9,656 nt of DNA from Desulfobacteraceae bacterium UBA2230 (GTDB lineage Bacteria > Desulfobacterota > Desulfobacteria > Desulfobacterales > Desulfosarcinaceae): assembly GCA_002348005.1 (NCBI GenBank), contig DDYQ01000183.1, positions 1,121-10,776 on the forward strand. The letters run 5' to 3'. Numbering within the stretch: the stretch's first letter is position 1; each line of letters starts with the position of its first letter. The notes under the pieces were generated by a model. The model was not told where the DNA came from and did not search any database. It saw only the letters and a list, made by a program, of their open reading frames with translations. This document shows positions 1-7,086 of the stretch, piece after piece. The translations under genes and the position numbers were made by a program.

Positions 1-326
1 TGGCCGACACCTCCGATTTCGGCGTGCTCCGGCTGATCGTGGACCACAATGACAAGGCCGTGACTGCGTTGAAAGAGAACGGCTTTACAGTCGGCAAAAC
101 AGAAGTTGTCGCGGTTCTGGTGCAAGATCAGCCCGGCGGTCTGCATGCCATCCTGGAATGCCTGCGCAGCGGTGATGTCAATGTCGAATACATGTACTCC
201 TATGTGCGGCAGAGCGGAAAAGATGCGATCATGATTTTCCGATTCGACCACATCGAGGCCGCCTCGCGACTGCTCAAAAGCAGAGGGTATACCGTACTCG
301 ATGGCGAGATGCTCTACCGGATTTGA
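1..326 (+). CDS. Tandem ACT-domain protein, 3' part only
   Basis: This is the C-terminal 107 residues of a small protein made of two ACT domains, which are amino-acid-binding regulatory folds. The frame is open from base 3 and ends with TGA at 324-326. The GTG at 24 lies inside the first ACT domain (motif DTSDFGVLRLIV), so it is not the true start. The second ACT domain begins near VLVQDQPGGL, where the DxPGGL turn is the usual ligand-side loop, and continues through NVEYMYSYV to the end. Free-standing tandem-ACT proteins of this type are commonly encoded next to phenylacetate-CoA ligase-like or indolepyruvate:ferredoxin oxidoreductase genes in anaerobes. Any such neighbour would lie upstream, outside the window. 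The role is therefore inferred to be amino-acid sensing or allosteric control of a neighbouring enzyme. The family call is firm and the partner is unknown. Confidence 0.85.
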   Translation, partial: ADTSDFGVLRLIVDHNDKAVTALKENGFTVGKTEVVAVLVQDQPGGLHAILECLRSGDVNVEYMYSYVRQSGKDAIMIFRFDHIEAASRLLKSRGYTVLDGEMLYRI

Positions 327-365
327 TCTGGCGGTTGCGATCCGGCATTCTCCTGTTCAGTTTCG

Positions 366-441
366 CGGTACACTGTCGATAATACCGTCTAGGCCCGGAA
401 AGTCTGGCGGGAGCCATTCCCGGCGTGGATAACCGACGGTA
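366..441 (+). other. Foldable element with two mutually exclusive stems
   Basis: TACCGTC at 383-389 is perfectly complementary to GACGGTA at 435-441. That pairing encloses a smaller hairpin, CGGGA (408-412) with TCCCG (418-422). The left arm can instead pair as TACCG (383-387) with CGGTA at 366-370. The two pairings share the same bases and so exclude each other. The element sits downstream of the ACT gene stop and upstream of the promoter at 465-494. It would therefore be the 3' UTR of the upstream transcript unless another promoter exists. There is no U-tract, so it is not a classical terminator, and it matches no riboswitch core that I recognise. Confidence 0.3.
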
Positions 442-464
442 AAGTTCAGGCATGCAGGGGGCGA

Positions 465-494
465 TTGACAGGAAGCAAAGCGGTCCACTATAGT
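465..494 (+). promoter_or_regulatory. Sigma-70-type promoter for the 533-3126 unit
   Basis: TTGACA at 465-470 matches the -35 consensus exactly. TATAGT at 489-494 matches the -10 consensus at five of six positions, and the spacer is 18 bases. Transcription would start near base 501, giving a leader of about 32 bases before the ATG at 533. It is the best promoter-like match I found in the window, and it directly precedes the small membrane protein gene and the ATPase gene behind it. The call rests on sequence match and position only. Confidence 0.6.
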
Positions 495-532
495 ATGGCC
501 GGTCTTTTTCGAGGGAGAGAATCAGGCTGAAA

Positions 533-769
533 ATGGTAAGCGCATCCCAATCAAAAAGCAAAATTCAGCTCGTCTGGGGCATCGCCTTGCTGGTTGTCGG
601 CATCGCCGTTTTCTTCCGCGTTTCGCAGGTCATGCCTCAACTTGCTCAAATTCAGCAATTTTCATCCGTACTGGGTTTCATCCGGGTCAGTTTTTATATC
701 ATCGGTTTCATTCTGATAGGCGGCGGGTTGCGTAAAATCTGGGGATACATCCAGAGTTCGCAAAAATAA
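533..769 (+). CDS. Small two-helix membrane protein, function unknown
   Basis: This 78-residue protein has two hydrophobic segments, about residues 13-30 and 49-67. They are separated by a polar loop with several Gln residues, and both ends are short and basic (SQSKSK at the start, QSSQK at the end). The topology suggests a small inner-membrane hairpin protein. I do not recognise a family. The ATG at 533 follows a purine-rich stretch (GAGGGAGAGA at 511-520) and a nearer CAGG at 523-526, so the ribosome site is only moderate. The gene stands between a strong promoter and the GAF-ATPase gene, 44 bases ahead of the latter on the same strand. Co-transcription is likely, and a membrane partner or accessory role for the ATPase is possible but inferred from position only. 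Confidence 0.7.
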   Translation: MVSASQSKSKIQLVWGIALLVVGIAVFFRVSQVMPQLAQIQQFSSVLGFIRVSFYIIGFILIGGGLRKIWGYIQSSQK

Positions 770-813
770 AGCCGCAGCGCAGCGACGTAAACTCGCAGAG
801 CAGACTGGAAATC

Positions 814-3126
814 ATGCTGAAAGCATCACAACCGCAGCAGATCAGCCGCAACGGTATTGAGACCTTGAAGTTCGAAATCGAATACCGCACGCGGCTGCAG
901 GATATCGGCAACAAGATCAATTCGGCTCGTGATTTGGATGAAATCCTGATCGATCTGAGGGAAGATATCATCTCGCTATTCGCCTGCGAGCGTTTGACTG
1001 TCTACGTCATCGACGGCGTCAAGCGGGAGTTGGTCTCGCGTTTCAAATCGGGCGATGAGATTGCCGAAATCCGCATTCCGGTGGGCAAGAGTTCTCTTGC
1101 CGGCTACGCAGCCCTCACCCAGCGATTGATCAACATTCAGAATGTCTACGATGACAGAGAGTTGAATGCCATCGATGAAGACCTGCGCTTCGACAGGCGC
1201 TGGGACCAGAAAACCGGTTTTCGCACAAAACAGATTCTGGCCTATCCAATCATATTCCAAAAATATCTGATGGGCGCCATACAGCTCATCAACCGCAGAG
1301 GCGGCGACATGTTCGGGCCTCAGGACGAACAAGCCGTAATCGATCTGGCCAAAATCATTGGTATCGCGCTCTATAATCAAAAACGCATGGCGGCGCGAGG
1401 AGGACGCGCTTCAAAATTCGACTACCTGCTGGAAAACCATCTGCTTTCGCAGAAAGAGGCCAGCAAGGCCATTATCGACGCACGTCAGCGCAAGGAGCCT
1501 GTAGAGTCGCTGCTAATGCGCGAGTATAAAATTCCCAAAAGCGAAATCGGGGAATCGCTGTCGCGCTTTTATAAAGTACCGTTCATCGCCTATGGTTCCA
1601 CTTATCCCATCCCCGGCGATCTGATGCAGGGCATCAAAGTGCCATTCATGCGCAATAACGTCTGGGTGCCGCTGCGAACCGAGGAGGGGCGGCCGGTGAT
1701 CGCGATCGATGACCCCCACGACCTCAAACGCATCGATGAAATCAAGACCCTTTTTCCAGGCCGGAAGCTTAAATTCGTCGTCGCGCTCAAGCAGGACGTG
1801 CTCGACTTCATCAAGCTTTTTACAGCGGATGAAAAAGAGATGGCCGAGATCGACGAAATACTGTCGCAACTGGAAGATGAGACGCACCTCGTCGAAGAAG
1901 CGGAATCGTCAGTCGGTGAGGAAGACAGCGTGGTGGTGCAGCTGGTGAACAAGATCATCCTGGATGCATACGCCCGCAACGCATCCGATATCCATATCGA
2001 GCCTTATCCGGGCAAACAGAACACGCTGGTTCGTATCCGCGTGGACGGCGCCTGCAATGTCTATCAAACCATTCCTTTCTCTTACCGCAATGCGGTGGTC
2101 TCGCGCATCAAGATCATGGCCGATCTCGATATCGCCGAGCGCCGTCTGCCTCAGGACGGCAAGATCAAATTCAAGAAATACGGCGGCAAGGACATTGAAC
2201 TGCGCGTGGCGACCATTCCGACCCAGGGCGGCATCGAAGACGTGGTGATGCGTCTCCTGGCGGCCGGCGAGCCGATTCCGCTCGAGAAGATCGGGTTCTC
2301 GACACGCAACTACGAAAAATTCCTGACCGCGATCACTAAGCCTTACGGATTGGCGCTGGTTTGTGGCCCTACCGGCTCCGGTAAAACGACCACACTGCAT
2401 TCGGCCCTGGCCTACATCAACAAGACCGAGACCAAAATCTGGACCGCCGAAGATCCGGTTGAAATTACGCAGAAGGGTCTGCGCCAGGTTCAAGTCAAAC
2501 CCAAGATCGGCTTCAATTTTGCCGCTGCCATGCGGTCGTTTCTGCGCGCCGACCCGGATGTGATCATGGTCGGTGAAATGCGCGACAAGGAAACCACCCA
2601 TATCGGCATCGAAGCCTCTCTGACCGGTCACCTGGTTTTCTCCACCCTGCACACCAACAGCGCCCCCGAAAGCATCACGCGCCTTCTGGACATGGGCATG
2701 GACCCCTTTAACTTCGCCGATGCCATTCTGGCTATCATGGCCCAACGTCTGACGCGTACGCTGTGCGGCAACTGCAAAAAGAGCTACAATCCCTCGCGCG
2801 ATGAATATCATGAACTATTGCGCGAATACGGCTCCGAAGCCTTCGAAAAGGACATCAACATTCCCTATACTTCGGATTTGACCCTTTTCAAGACAGGCGG
2901 CTGCGAGATGTGCAACGGCACCGGCTATCGCGGCCGTATGGGCCTTCACGAGCTGTTGATGGGAACCGATGCGATGAAGAAATTAATTCAGCGCCGCGCC
3001 CAGATGGAAGAGATTCGCGATCAGGCCATTCTCGACGGGATGACCACGCTCAAGCAGGATGGCATCGAAAAAATTTTCAAGGGGCATACCGATTTGCTGC
3101 AGGTGCGCAAAGTCTGCATCAAGTAA
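814..3126 (+). CDS. GAF-domain GspE/PilB-type secretion or pilus assembly ATPase
   Basis: This 770-residue protein is a hexameric AAA-like ATPase of the type II secretion / type IV pilus extension family, acting at the cytoplasmic face of the inner membrane. In order it has a GAF sensor domain (about 28-192), one T2SSE-N/MshEN-like domain (about 200-335), a linker, the N2 domain with ASDIHIEP (390-397), and the motor. Motor motifs are Walker A GPTGSGKT (518-525), Asp box TAEDPVE (544-550), Walker B VIMVGE (583-588) and His box TGHLVFSTLHTN (604-615). A zinc-type pair of CxxC motifs follows (C651/C654 and C697/C700), as in GspE. Classical GspE/PilB proteins lack the GAF domain. The MshEN stretch lacks the RLG and PLG residues used for c-di-GMP binding. 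The ATG at 814 has a weak ribosome site (GGAA, 3 bases away), but no other in-frame start lies between it and the previous gene. No gsp or pil structural genes are visible, so GspE versus PilB cannot be settled. Confidence 0.92.
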   Translation: MLKASQPQQISRNGIETLKFEIEYRTRLQDIGNKINSARDLDEILIDLREDIISLFACERLTVYVIDGVKRELVSRFKSGDEIAEIRIPVGKSSLAGYAALTQRLINIQNVYDDRELNAIDEDLRFDRRWDQKTGFRTKQILAYPIIFQKYLMGAIQLINRRGGDMFGPQDEQAVIDLAKIIGIALYNQKRMAARGGRASKFDYLLENHLLSQKEASKAIIDARQRKEPVESLLMREYKIPKSEIGESLSRFYKVPFIAYGSTYPIPGDLMQGIKVPFMRNNVWVPLRTEEGRPVIAIDDPHDLKRIDEIKTLFPGRKLKFVVALKQDVLDFIKLFTADEKEMAEIDEILSQLEDETHLVEEAESSVGEEDSVVVQLVNKIILDAYARNASDIHIEPYPGKQNTLVRIRVDGACNVYQTIPFSYRNAVVSRIKIMADLDIAERRLPQDGKIKFKKYGGKDIELRVATIPTQGGIEDVVMRLLAAGEPIPLEKIGFSTRNYEKFLTAITKPYGLALVCGPTGSGKTTTLHSALAYINKTETKIWTAEDPVEITQKGLRQVQVKPKIGFNFAAAMRSFLRADPDVIMVGEMRDKETTHIGIEASLTGHLVFSTLHTNSAPESITRLLDMGMDPFNFADAILAIMAQRLTRTLCGNCKKSYNPSRDEYHELLREYGSEAFEKDINIPYTSDLTLFKTGGCEMCNGTGYRGRMGLHELLMGTDAMKKLIQRRAQMEEIRDQAILDGMTTLKQDGIEKIFKGHTDLLQVRKVCIK

Positions 3127-3154
3127 TGCTCCCGCCCTGAACTACCAACTGCGT

Positions 3155-3259
3155 CAAGCGCTCCATTTAACTTCTGGCGAGGGGCGGCGAGGGCTTCCAG
3201 ATGTACCGCGCATCCGCCGCCTCCGTCCGAGCCTCAGGATTGGGTAGCGGTAGCGCTTG
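3155..3259. terminator. Nested inverted repeats between convergent genes, possible terminator
   Basis: The gap between the convergent ATPase and protease genes is 138 bases. It contains an outer 8-base perfect inverted repeat, CAAGCGCT (3155-3162) with AGCGCTTG (3252-3259). Inside is a GC-rich 9-pair stem, 3181-3189 with 3215-3223 (core GGCGGCG/CGCCGCC, one G-U pair). It is stacked on a 4-pair stem, GATG 3200-3203 with CATC 3211-3214. Neither side has a clear T-tract, so intrinsic termination would be atypical. The position suits a shared stop for both transcription units. Confidence 0.3.
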
Positions 3260-3264
3260 GTACA

Positions 3265-5124
3265 TTAATCTTGTTGGGAATCCGAAGCGTCCGACGGGAG
3301 TGCCGCCTTGAATTTCGCCAGGCGTTCTTCGTAAATCCGCCGGTCGGCCGACGCCTCAGATAATGCCCTTTCCTCCGCTTCGACCGCCTGCTCGATTCGT
3401 CCATTGGCGAAAAGCGCCTCGGCATAGGTGTCCCAGATGTGGGCGGCGGACTTCAAGCTGACGGCCTTTTCGGCCAGGACCAATGCCCGTTGAGGGTCGT
3501 AAAAATCGGTGCCTTTTTTATAGGCGAGCAACCACGCAAGATTGTTCAGGATATCGGGATTGTCAGGTGCCAGGACGGCTGCCTGCTCATAGGCTTCGGC
3601 CGCCTGCGCCATCCGATTCTGATCGTAATGGATATTGCCGATTGTAAAGTAGAGCATGGCATCTTCCGGTGTTTTGACTTGTTTCTGTGCCAGATAGGCC
3701 TGCAAGTCGGAAACATTCAGGTGCCGCACGCTTTTATTCATCACAAAACTGTTGAACTGAACGAGGGCCAGAGCGATCAAGGCGAATCCTGTCAGGTAAA
3801 CCGCAATGCCCCGGCGCACTTTCCGGTCATGGCGGGCGATCCATTGGGGTTCGCTTTCGCAGCGCTTCAGAAAATCTACGCGTTCCTGAATGCTGAAATG
3901 ATGCCAGTTGGGTTTGTCGGCGGGTTGGCCGCTGGTGGCCACAATTTTATCGAAGGTGGCGATCAGGGGGCGCACCGAAGGAAAAAGACGGAACACGAAC
4001 AGATCGGCCTGACGTTCGAAGTTACGCATAAAATAGCCGAAAATGAAACGGAAATACACGACCACGCCGAAGATCAGCAAAACGCCGCTCAGTATGCCGA
4101 CCGTTTTGACCGGATTCAAATCGAGTCGCAGCAGCGCATCGAGAAATGGAGAAATAAAGAATACGGAGTAGTAGCTGATGGGAAATACGGCGTACGAGAT
4201 CAACATGAAGCCGACGAAAAAAACCAAGTATAGCAGTAAATGTTTCCGTTTGACATGTCCAATCTCGTGCGCGATCACCTGGTCGATTTCCTGAGGCTCA
4301 AGCAAGTGCAACAAGGCTTCGGTGACCAGGATATAGCGGAAACGGCTGACCAGGCCCATGACGCCGGCCGTGATCATGCGGCCGCCGAAGATCGGCCAGT
4401 AGACAATATCCGCATAGCTGACGCCTGCGCGGCGGCACAACTCTTCTATCCGGAACCGTGCTTCACCGGCTTGCAGCGGACGGCAGCGCCAGAAGCGTTG
4501 TACCATAAGGGGGGCGAAGATGGCGGTGATCAGCAGGAAGATCAAGAAATAGACGGTTTGGCCCACCGCGGTGTCGAGGAGTTGTTTAGGCCAGTCGAAG
4601 GGAAGTAAACGCAGCAGGTCTGAGATAATGAAAAGCAGCGTCCAGGGTAACAAAATCGGTACGCTGAAGGCAAAATTGGAGTAAACATAAGTGCCCCGCG
4701 ATATGTCCGCCCGATATACTGCCTGATGGGCCTGGTACGAGAAAAACCAGACTACGGCCAGATACCCGATGAAGACCGCAAGAAAAAGAACTGCGTTAAG
4801 CGTCGGCAGAATCTTGAAAATCGGAAAGGCTTCGGTATACGAAGGCAGTTGCAGCGCCCAGACATCGATCGAAAAAAGCACCAGGGCAAGGATGCTGTGG
4901 CGGGTCATCAATATGCCGAAACGATGATCCGAAGCGGCTCTGTTCAAAAAGTCCGCCTGAAGCCGTAAGGCGCGGAACTGACGGCCTGTATAGGCGGCGA
5001 ACAGCAGCGCCAGGACAACGAACCACGACAGCGCTTCCCAGACCGAAAGCGGTGGCGCATCGGTGGGCTCGTAAAGCGTCAACACCAGCAGGGCCACGAT
5101 AAAGTATAGAAAATTGGCGAACAT
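3265..5124 (-). CDS. Ste24-like M48 membrane metalloprotease with C-terminal TPR region
   Basis: This 619-residue integral membrane zinc protease probably takes part in membrane protein quality control. About six hydrophobic segments lie before residue 210 (near 2-18, 28-46, 72-92, 105-130, 150-172 and 186-207). The M48 core follows: HEIGH at 286-290 supplies two zinc-ligand histidines and the catalytic Glu287, and E370 in FERQAD supplies the third ligand. Two further hydrophobic segments lie around 296-316 and 341-363. The motif SIQERVDFL (411-419) resembles the conserved substrate-side M48 segment. Another helix (about 439-460) leads to three TPR-like units at about 488-594. BepA also joins M48 to TPR but is periplasmic without the multi-helix part, so this architecture differs. 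The ATG at 5124 follows AGGA at a spacing of 12. The gene is last in the minus-strand block, 31 bases after queH. Substrates are unknown. Confidence 0.88.
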   Translation of the reverse strand: MFANFLYFIVALLVLTLYEPTDAPPLSVWEALSWFVVLALLFAAYTGRQFRALRLQADFLNRAASDHRFGILMTRHSILALVLFSIDVWALQLPSYTEAFPIFKILPTLNAVLFLAVFIGYLAVVWFFSYQAHQAVYRADISRGTYVYSNFAFSVPILLPWTLLFIISDLLRLLPFDWPKQLLDTAVGQTVYFLIFLLITAIFAPLMVQRFWRCRPLQAGEARFRIEELCRRAGVSYADIVYWPIFGGRMITAGVMGLVSRFRYILVTEALLHLLEPQEIDQVIAHEIGHVKRKHLLLYLVFFVGFMLISYAVFPISYYSVFFISPFLDALLRLDLNPVKTVGILSGVLLIFGVVVYFRFIFGYFMRNFERQADLFVFRLFPSVRPLIATFDKIVATSGQPADKPNWHHFSIQERVDFLKRCESEPQWIARHDRKVRRGIAVYLTGFALIALALVQFNSFVMNKSVRHLNVSDLQAYLAQKQVKTPEDAMLYFTIGNIHYDQNRMAQAAEAYEQAAVLAPDNPDILNNLAWLLAYKKGTDFYDPQRALVLAEKAVSLKSAAHIWDTYAEALFANGRIEQAVEAEERALSEASADRRIYEERLAKFKAALPSDASDSQQD

Positions 5125-5155
5125 TGAAAAATTCGGTCCTGTTTCCGCTATGCTG

Positions 5156-5722
5156 TTATGCCGAGTGCATCAAATTCGGATCGTCCTGACGGCCTTGTTT
5201 GCAGAAGCGCTCTTTTTCACTGAAGATACATCCGCAGTAAGGCTGGCGGTACATTGCCAGTCGCTTGGATTCGGCAATCCCCTCCTGCCATCCCGCTCGG
5301 TAATCCTGATAATGGAAGGGGATGCCCACTGTGTGGGCCACTTCCTCACCAATGGATCGGATCAGGTCATGCTTCTGAAAGCGGCTGTAGAGCAGTGTCG
5401 AGCTGAAGGCGTCGAATCGGCCGCGCTTGGCAATCAGAGCCGTCGATCGCAGCCGGTCATGATAGCAGAAGCGGCAGCGTTCCGTTTCGCGAAAAACCAC
5501 TTGGCGCATAAATCCTTGCAGGTCGTATGCATCGTCGATGATCAGCTTGAGCCTCAGAGTATCGCAATATTCCTGCAGGGTGTGCTGCCGCCGCATGCAT
5601 TCACTGTACGGATGGATGTTGCTGCGATAGAAATATCCCATCACCTGGACCGACTCTGCGCGCAATTTTCGGAGCGGATAGATGCTGCAGGGCGCGCAGC
5701 AGATATGCAGCAGGAGTTTCAT
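5156..5722 (-). CDS. queH: Epoxyqueuosine reductase QueH (DUF208)
   Basis: QueH performs the last step of queuosine synthesis, reducing epoxyqueuosine in tRNA to queuosine in the cytoplasm. It replaces the unrelated cobalamin-dependent QueG. The 188-residue length is normal. The family cysteine motifs are present: HICCAPC at 6-12, ERCRFC with C83 and C86, and YCGC with C163 and C165. These hold the iron-sulfur cluster and metal in characterised QueH. The start is well supported: GGGGAA lies 7 bases before the ATG, and this ATG overlaps the stop codon of the upstream yggS-type gene as ATGA (5719-5722), implying translational coupling. No other que genes are in the window. The reading of the family is firm. 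Confidence 0.92.
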   Translation of the reverse strand: MKLLLHICCAPCSIYPLRKLRAESVQVMGYFYRSNIHPYSECMRRQHTLQEYCDTLRLKLIIDDAYDLQGFMRQVVFRETERCRFCYHDRLRSTALIAKRGRFDAFSSTLLYSRFQKHDLIRSIGEEVAHTVGIPFHYQDYRAGWQEGIAESKRLAMYRQPYCGCIFSEKERFCKQGRQDDPNLMHSA

Positions 5723-6438
5723 GAACGTTCCCCGAAAAGGGCGGTTCCTATGCGTACGAGCGTTGCGCCCTCCGCCACCGCCGCTTCGAAATCGCCGGTC
5801 ATGCCCATTGAAAGTTCCCGCAGGTCGATGCCGGGATATTCGGCCTGAATGCCGTCGCGCAGTCGACGCAATCCTGCGAAAAAGGGGCGCGCCCGATCCG
5901 GATCGTCGAAAAAAGGCGGCATTGCCATGAGGCCCGTGATGCGCAGGTTGGCCAGCCGGCTGATGGCGTCTACCAGTTCCGGGGCTTCGTCGGGAATCAC
6001 CCCCGATTTGGTCTTTTCGGCACCGATCTTGACCTGCACGAGAATGTTTTGAACCTTGTCGATTTTACGGGCTTGGACATTCAGTTCAGAAGCCAGGCGG
6101 AGAGAATCCACCGTATGAATCAGATCGAAAAGGCGCACCGCGTATTTCGCCTTGTTCGTCTGCAGATGACCGATAAAATGCCATTCGATTGGCAGGTCGG
6201 CCAAGGCATTGAACTTCTGGCGCGCTTCCTGAATGTAGTTTTCTCCGATCGCATGCGCTCCGGCATCGAAAGCGGCGCGCACCAGGTCGGCCGATTTGGT
6301 TTTGGCCACTGCGACCAGGCGGATGTCGCCGGGTGCTCGTCCGCAGTTCTGGGCCGCCGAGGCGATGCGCCTTTCGATCTGGCGAAGATTATGCGCGATG
6401 CCGGGGACCATTTTGAACCGATTGACTCCCGTTGACAT
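5719..6438 (-). CDS. yggS: YggS/PLPBP family pyridoxal phosphate homeostasis protein
   Basis: This is a cytoplasmic PLP-binding TIM-barrel protein of the YggS/PROSC family, which buffers PLP and affects amino-acid and keto-acid balance without a known catalytic reaction. The PLP lysine lies in VAVAKTK (K46 in the 239-residue reading). HFIGHLQTNK is at 87-96, and the phosphate-binding end contains LSMGMTGDFEAAV and VRIGTALFG. Two starts are possible. The outer ATG at 6438 gives 239 residues and overlaps maf by 50 bases. Met10 (ATG at 6411) starts right at the usual family N-terminus and overlaps maf by 23 bases. Neither has a convincing ribosome site; GGGAG lies 14 bases before Met10. I give the longer frame, although family length favours Met10. 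The overlap with maf and the ATGA junction with queH indicate one coupled operon. Confidence 0.92.
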   Translation of the reverse strand: MSTGVNRFKMVPGIAHNLRQIERRIASAAQNCGRAPGDIRLVAVAKTKSADLVRAAFDAGAHAIGENYIQEARQKFNALADLPIEWHFIGHLQTNKAKYAVRLFDLIHTVDSLRLASELNVQARKIDKVQNILVQVKIGAEKTKSGVIPDEAPELVDAISRLANLRITGLMAMPPFFDDPDRARPFFAGLRRLRDGIQAEYPGIDLRELSMGMTGDFEAAVAEGATLVRIGTALFGERS

Positions 6439-7033
6439 TCTCGATGCGTACGACCCCTGCTTCTATCAGAAACTCGATCACCTCGCAGACCGGAAGGCCC
6501 ACCACATTGGTGTAGGAACCGTTGATACGCCTGACCAGAAACGTTCCCAGCCCCTGAATGGCGTAAGCCCCCGCTTTGTCGAACGGTTCACCGGTATGAA
6601 TGTACCACTCGATCTCTTCGGCGGACAGTTCCTTGAAGGTGACGTCCGTCATTACCACCGCGGTATGCGCGACCCCGGCGGAACGGCAGCAGATCGAGTA
6701 GCCGGTCAACACCTGATGGGTTTGTCCGCTCAGCCGCCGCAGCATGTCACGAGCCATAGCGTGATTACCGGGCTTGCCCAGTATTTCACGGCCGATCGAC
6801 ACGATCGTATCGGCGCCGATCACCCAGTTTCCGGGATGGTGAGAGGCAATGTCTTCGGCTTTGGTCCGTGCCAGCACTTGCACGCAGGTTGCCGGATCGT
6901 CCTGGGAAACCAGTTTTTCGTCGAATCGGCTCGGAATAATCTCGAACTTGAGTCCGGCCTGCTGGAGCAGATCCCTTCGGCGCGGCGAGCGGGATGCCAG
7001 GATGATGGGTGCCTGTTGAATTTTAGTGACCAT
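6389..7033 (-). CDS. maf: Maf nucleoside triphosphate pyrophosphatase, dTTP/UTP (YhdE) type
   Basis: Maf proteins hydrolyse nucleoside triphosphates to the monophosphate and pyrophosphate, removing non-canonical or excess nucleotides in the cytoplasm. The 214-residue reading starts close to the family N-terminus: ASRSPRRRDLL at 13-23, VIGADTIV at 71-78 with the catalytic Asp75, SGQTHQVLTG at 102-111, and DKAGAYAIQG at 152-161. The last motif is the form found in the dTTPase/UTPase branch rather than the 7-methyl-GTP branch (YceF). The ATG at 7033 has no strong ribosome site. An in-frame ATG at 7090 would add 19 residues and overlap the upstream transporter stop as ATGA, so it remains possible. 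The 3' end overlaps the yggS start region. Confidence 0.92.
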   Translation of the reverse strand: MVTKIQQAPIILASRSPRRRDLLQQAGLKFEIIPSRFDEKLVSQDDPATCVQVLARTKAEDIASHHPGNWVIGADTIVSIGREILGKPGNHAMARDMLRRLSGQTHQVLTGYSICCRSAGVAHTAVVMTDVTFKELSAEEIEWYIHTGEPFDKAGAYAIQGLGTFLVRRINGSYTNVVGLPVCEVIEFLIEAGVVRIENVNGSQSVQNGPRHRA

Positions 7034-7086
7034 GCACGCTTTTCTATCAAATGGGAATGGCTTTGGCAAGGCAGGCCACAGCCGAC

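Noticed and set aside
366..460. c-di-GMP, TPP or cobalamin riboswitch
   Set aside because: The conserved core strings of these classes are absent, and the strong promoter lies downstream of the structure.
274..561. 95-codon minus-strand frame over the gap before the small membrane gene
   Set aside because: It overlaps the ends of two real genes and the promoter, has Arg/Pro-rich random-looking composition, and has no ribosome site.
1909..2811. 300-codon open frame on the minus strand
   Set aside because: It is antisense to the motor region of the ATPase, whose motifs are unambiguous; the translated frame has no recognisable domain.
3241..3256. Tandem GGTAGC repeat
   Set aside because: Only two copies of a 6-base unit, which is easily explained by chance.
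3439..4233. 264-codon open frame on the plus strand
   Set aside because: It is antisense to the M48 protease gene, and its composition (many Gln, His, Asp) is typical of a shadow frame.
5114..5848. 244-codon open frame on the plus strand
   Set aside because: It overlaps queH and yggS in antisense, both of which carry clear family motifs.
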